From NCBI RefSeq assembly GCF_003438075.1, contig NZ_QSTA01000004.1, positions 1-64,000 on the forward strand: a stretch of 64,000 bases of DNA, read 5' to 3'. Origin of the DNA: Eubacterium sp. OM08-24. GTDB taxonomy: Bacteria > Bacillota > Clostridia > Oscillospirales > Acutalibacteraceae. Below the pieces are notes generated by a model. It saw only the letters and a list, made by a program, of their open reading frames with translations, had not been told where the DNA came from and made no database searches. Positions 61,712 to 64,000 of the stretch are shown in pieces. Position 1 is the first letter of the stretch. Each line of letters opens with the position of its first letter. Made by a program: the position numbers and the translations under genes.

Positions 61712-61774
61712 CGATATTTATCGCATACCTGTTTGTGCAGTTATGACGATTATTCAATACAAAGGAGAATTGCT

Positions 61775-62191
61775 ATGGAACATCCTATTGGAAATCTTAT
61801 GGACACTACTATGGATAAAATCAAGGAAATGGTAGATGTAAATACTATTGTCGGCGAGCCGATTACAGCTCCTGACGGCACACTTATTATTCCTGTTTCA
61901 AAGGTAACCTACGGCTTTGCGGCAGGCGGTTCTGACCTTCCTACCAAAAAGGAAAATAAGGATTGCTTTGGCGGCGGCAGCGGTGCAGGCGTTACAATTC
62001 AGCCGGTTGCGTTTTTAACCGTTTATCAGGGCGAGGTAAGACTTGTATCTGTTGAGAATAACGGTAGTGCTGCCGAGGGCATTATGGGTATGATTCCCGA
62101 TGTTCTTCAGAAAGTAAAGGGAATGTTTGGCAAGAAAAAGGACGCTGACGATTTTTCTGAAATAACTCAGGACGATATAGATATGGTGTAA
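61775..62191 (+). CDS. ytfJ: GerW/YtfJ-family sporulation protein
   Basis: A 138-residue protein with the YtfJ signature (IVGEPITAPDGTLIIPVSKVTYGFAAGGSD begins at about residue 26; GGGSGAGVTIQPVAFL). Spore-former protein needed for full germination in Bacillus. ATG 61775 follows AAAGGAG. Together with the DUF2953 and DacF-type genes it supports a spore-forming, or at least sporulation-gene-carrying, ancestor. Confidence 0.93.
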   Translation: MEHPIGNLMDTTMDKIKEMVDVNTIVGEPITAPDGTLIIPVSKVTYGFAAGGSDLPTKKENKDCFGGGSGAGVTIQPVAFLTVYQGEVRLVSVENNGSAAEGIMGMIPDVLQKVKGMFGKKKDADDFSEITQDDIDMV

Positions 62192-62235
62192 TTTATGGCA
62201 AAGCCTTCGCATAAAATTAGTTCGGAGGCGAGCTT

Positions 62236-63381
62236 ATGAAAAAAATACTTTCCGTTATAGTTGTAGTTGTGGTGACATTAACGCAAACCGCACAGATTAC
62301 GGCATTTGCGCAGGAAACCGACAAGCCGACTGTAAATGCTCAGGCTTGCGTGCTTTATTGTGTTGACGATGGAAAGGTATATTTTTCAATAAATGGAAAT
62401 AAAAAGATGAAACCTGCAAGCACCACAAAGCTGATGACTTCACTCATTACGCTTGAGTATGCCGACTCAGCCGACAAGGTTGTAACCTTTACAAAGGATA
62501 TGACAGCCGAGGGCAGTTCAATGTATCTCAAGGTTGGAGAAAAGGTTAAACTGAGCGATTTAGCCGCAGGAATGATGATGGCATCGGGAAATGACGCAGC
62601 AAATGCGGCGGCAATTTCTATTGCGGGCAGTGCAGAAAAATTTTCCGAGCTTATGAACAATCGGGCGGCTGTAATAGGAATGAAAAACACACATTTTGTT
62701 ACACCAAGCGGACTTGATGACGAAAATCATTATTCCACTGCATACGATATGGCTTTGCTTATGAGCTATGCGCTTGAAAACGAGAGCTTTGCAAAACTCA
62801 CTTCGCAAAAAAGCGTAACCGTACAGTTTAGCGAACCGCAGTCAAAAAGAACCACCTATGTAAACCACAATCGACTGCTTTCGATGTATGAGTATTGTAC
62901 GGGCGGAAAAACAGGATACACAATGGCGGCAGGCAGATGTTTGGTTTCTTCCGCAAAAAAGGACGGACTTACATTTGTTTGCGTTACACTCAATGACAGA
63001 AACGATTGGAATGACCACATAGCTCTTTATAATTACGGATTTTCTCAGCTTGCTTGCGTAGAATGTGATGATTCGGATTACTATCTTGAAATACCATGCG
63101 CAGGCGGTGACGATGAAAAAATCAGCGTTACGGGTACAAAGGGCAAAAATATTGTAGTGCCGTTTGCCAAGAAAGAAAATGTTGCAAGAACGGTGTATGC
63201 CGACAATTTCTTGTATGCACCTGTTAAAGACGGAGATATTGTAGGCAGAATAGAATACACGCTTGACGGCAAAACGCTTGCAAGTACAAATTTAACCGCT
63301 GTTGAATACAGCAATACGCAGAATAAAAACAAAAGTATTTGGACTAAGATAAAGGATTTTTTTACATATGGCAAAGAATGA
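62236..63381 (+). CDS. D-alanyl-D-alanine carboxypeptidase (DacF/DacB type)
   Basis: A 381-residue exported PBP of class C type 5 that trims pentapeptides. Signal peptide (about 1-26, AFA-Q). Active site SxxK (ASTTKLM), SxN (ASGNDAANA), KTG (GGKTGYTMAAG). A C-terminal beta domain (about 285-360) follows, then a short basic end where a membrane helix is not obvious. RBS TCGGAGG. The next gene starts inside its last 14 bases. Confidence 0.95.
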   Translation: MKKILSVIVVVVVTLTQTAQITAFAQETDKPTVNAQACVLYCVDDGKVYFSINGNKKMKPASTTKLMTSLITLEYADSADKVVTFTKDMTAEGSSMYLKVGEKVKLSDLAAGMMMASGNDAANAAAISIAGSAEKFSELMNNRAAVIGMKNTHFVTPSGLDDENHYSTAYDMALLMSYALENESFAKLTSQKSVTVQFSEPQSKRTTYVNHNRLLSMYEYCTGGKTGYTMAAGRCLVSSAKKDGLTFVCVTLNDRNDWNDHIALYNYGFSQLACVECDDSDYYLEIPCAGGDDEKISVTGTKGKNIVVPFAKKENVARTVYADNFLYAPVKDGDIVGRIEYTLDGKTLASTNLTAVEYSNTQNKNKSIWTKIKDFFTYGKE

Positions 63382-64000
63382 ACCAATAAGACTTCAAAAG
63401 TTATTATCACAATGCGGTATCGCATCAAGAAGAAAAGCAGAGCAGATGATTATTGACGGTCATGTAAAAGTGAACGGCAAAACCGCTCAACTCGGCGACA
63501 AGGTAAGGCCGACAGATAAGGTATTTGTAAACGGTAAGCGTGTGCTTGCCAACGCAAAGCCGTCTTACCGTTACATTATGCTCAATAAACCGAGAGGATT
63601 TATTACTACAATGAGCGATGACAGAGGCAGAAAATGCGTTGCTCAACTTGTGGAAAATGTGGGCACAAGAGTTTACCCTATCGGCAGACTTGACAAAGAT
63701 TCGGAGGGAATGCTCATTCTCACAAATGACGGTGAGCTTGCAAACAAGATAATGCACCCGAAGAACAGCGTCTATAAAATTTACAGAGTAACAGTCCGTC
63801 CGTCTATTGACGAAGATCAGCTTGTCAAGCTCGAAACAGGCATTGAGCTTGACGGAGTAAAGACCGCCCCTGCAATGGTGCATGTACTTCATCAGGAGCC
63901 GGGCAGAGTTGTACTCGAAATGATACTTCATGAGGGCAAGAACCGAGAAATTCGCCGTATGTGCGAGGCTGTCGGACTTGAGGTTGCAAGACTTAAAAGA
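63368..64000 (+). CDS. rRNA pseudouridine synthase, RsuA/RluB family (partial)
   Basis: The gene runs off the right edge after 211 codons. An S4 RNA-binding domain (about 6-65; RLQKLLSQCGIASRRKAEQM) leads to the catalytic domain with KPRGFITT and the catalytic aspartate in YPIGRLDKDSEGMLILTNDG. GKNREIRRMCEAVGLEV near the window end is also typical. ATG 63368 overlaps the carboxypeptidase gene by 14 bases. Modifies 23S (RluB) or 16S (RsuA) rRNA; most similar in feel to RluB. Full length would be about 240 residues. Confidence 0.94.
   Translation, partial: MAKNEPIRLQKLLSQCGIASRRKAEQMIIDGHVKVNGKTAQLGDKVRPTDKVFVNGKRVLANAKPSYRYIMLNKPRGFITTMSDDRGRKCVAQLVENVGTRVYPIGRLDKDSEGMLILTNDGELANKIMHPKNSVYKIYRVTVRPSIDEDQLVKLETGIELDGVKTAPAMVHVLHQEPGRVVLEMILHEGKNREIRRMCEAVGLEVARLKR

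Noticed and set aside
1..64000. CRISPR array, rRNA, tRNA or intact insertion sequence
   Set aside because: No regularly spaced repeats, rRNA-like stretches, cloverleaf patterns or transposase genes were seen on either strand.

Overview
The window looks like a gut Firmicute of the Ruminococcaceae/Oscillospiraceae, most like a Ruminococcus bromii-type starch degrader. This is inferred from gene content and not from a database match. The pointers are a low to moderate GC content, strict-anaerobe enzymes (class III ribonucleotide reductase NrdD/NrdG), sporulation-linked genes (GerW/YtfJ family, DUF2953, DacF-type carboxypeptidase), a secreted GH13 amylase, and a cohesin-like lipoprotein next to a CotH-dockerin protein.

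Layout. Positions 1-9,650 are an accessory mosaic: a broken phospholipase-D gene, a response regulator/kinase/FUSC permease module that reads like an import, a 3' fragment of a methionyl-tRNA synthetase gene between clusters of TACACCAA repeats, an ABM-domain protein, a truncated GNAT gene, a lipoprotein, an orphan AAA ATPase, an alpha/beta hydrolase, a GNAT gene behind a complete T-box riboswitch, and a frameshifted GNAT gene. Positions 9,886-18,451 hold ilvD, an EF-G paralogue, a CDF metal transporter and nrdDG, the last with tandem NrdR-like boxes. Positions 18,628-22,058 form a small sulfur regulon: metY and cysK face an Rrf2/CymR-type regulator, and all three promoters carry the same palindrome-like operator. 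Positions 22,381-34,134 hold a Tim44-like membrane protein, a HAD phosphatase, the amylase, citrate synthase, the cohesin/dockerin pair, pyruvate kinase and shikimate kinase. Positions 34,135-42,567 hold a long non-coding repeat region, an M23/G5 peptidase with a WalR-type box, luxS, a GH25 lysozyme lipoprotein, a small conserved-looking ORF, a cupin and a heterodimeric ABC exporter.

Positions 42,960-55,429 are the division and cell wall cluster: mraZ-rsmH-ftsL-pbp(PASTA)-mraY-ftsW-murG-murA-divIB-ftsZ. No Mur ligase genes lie in it. There are hairpins and a 23-codon leader ORF between cistrons, and ftsZ has its own promoter. Positions 55,717-64,000 hold an acyl-CoA synthetase, rpmB, an M50 protease, scpAB, two small proteins (unknown and TfoX-like), DUF2953, ytfJ, dacF and the start of an rRNA pseudouridine synthase that runs off the window.

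No tRNA, rRNA, CRISPR array or intact transposase was seen.
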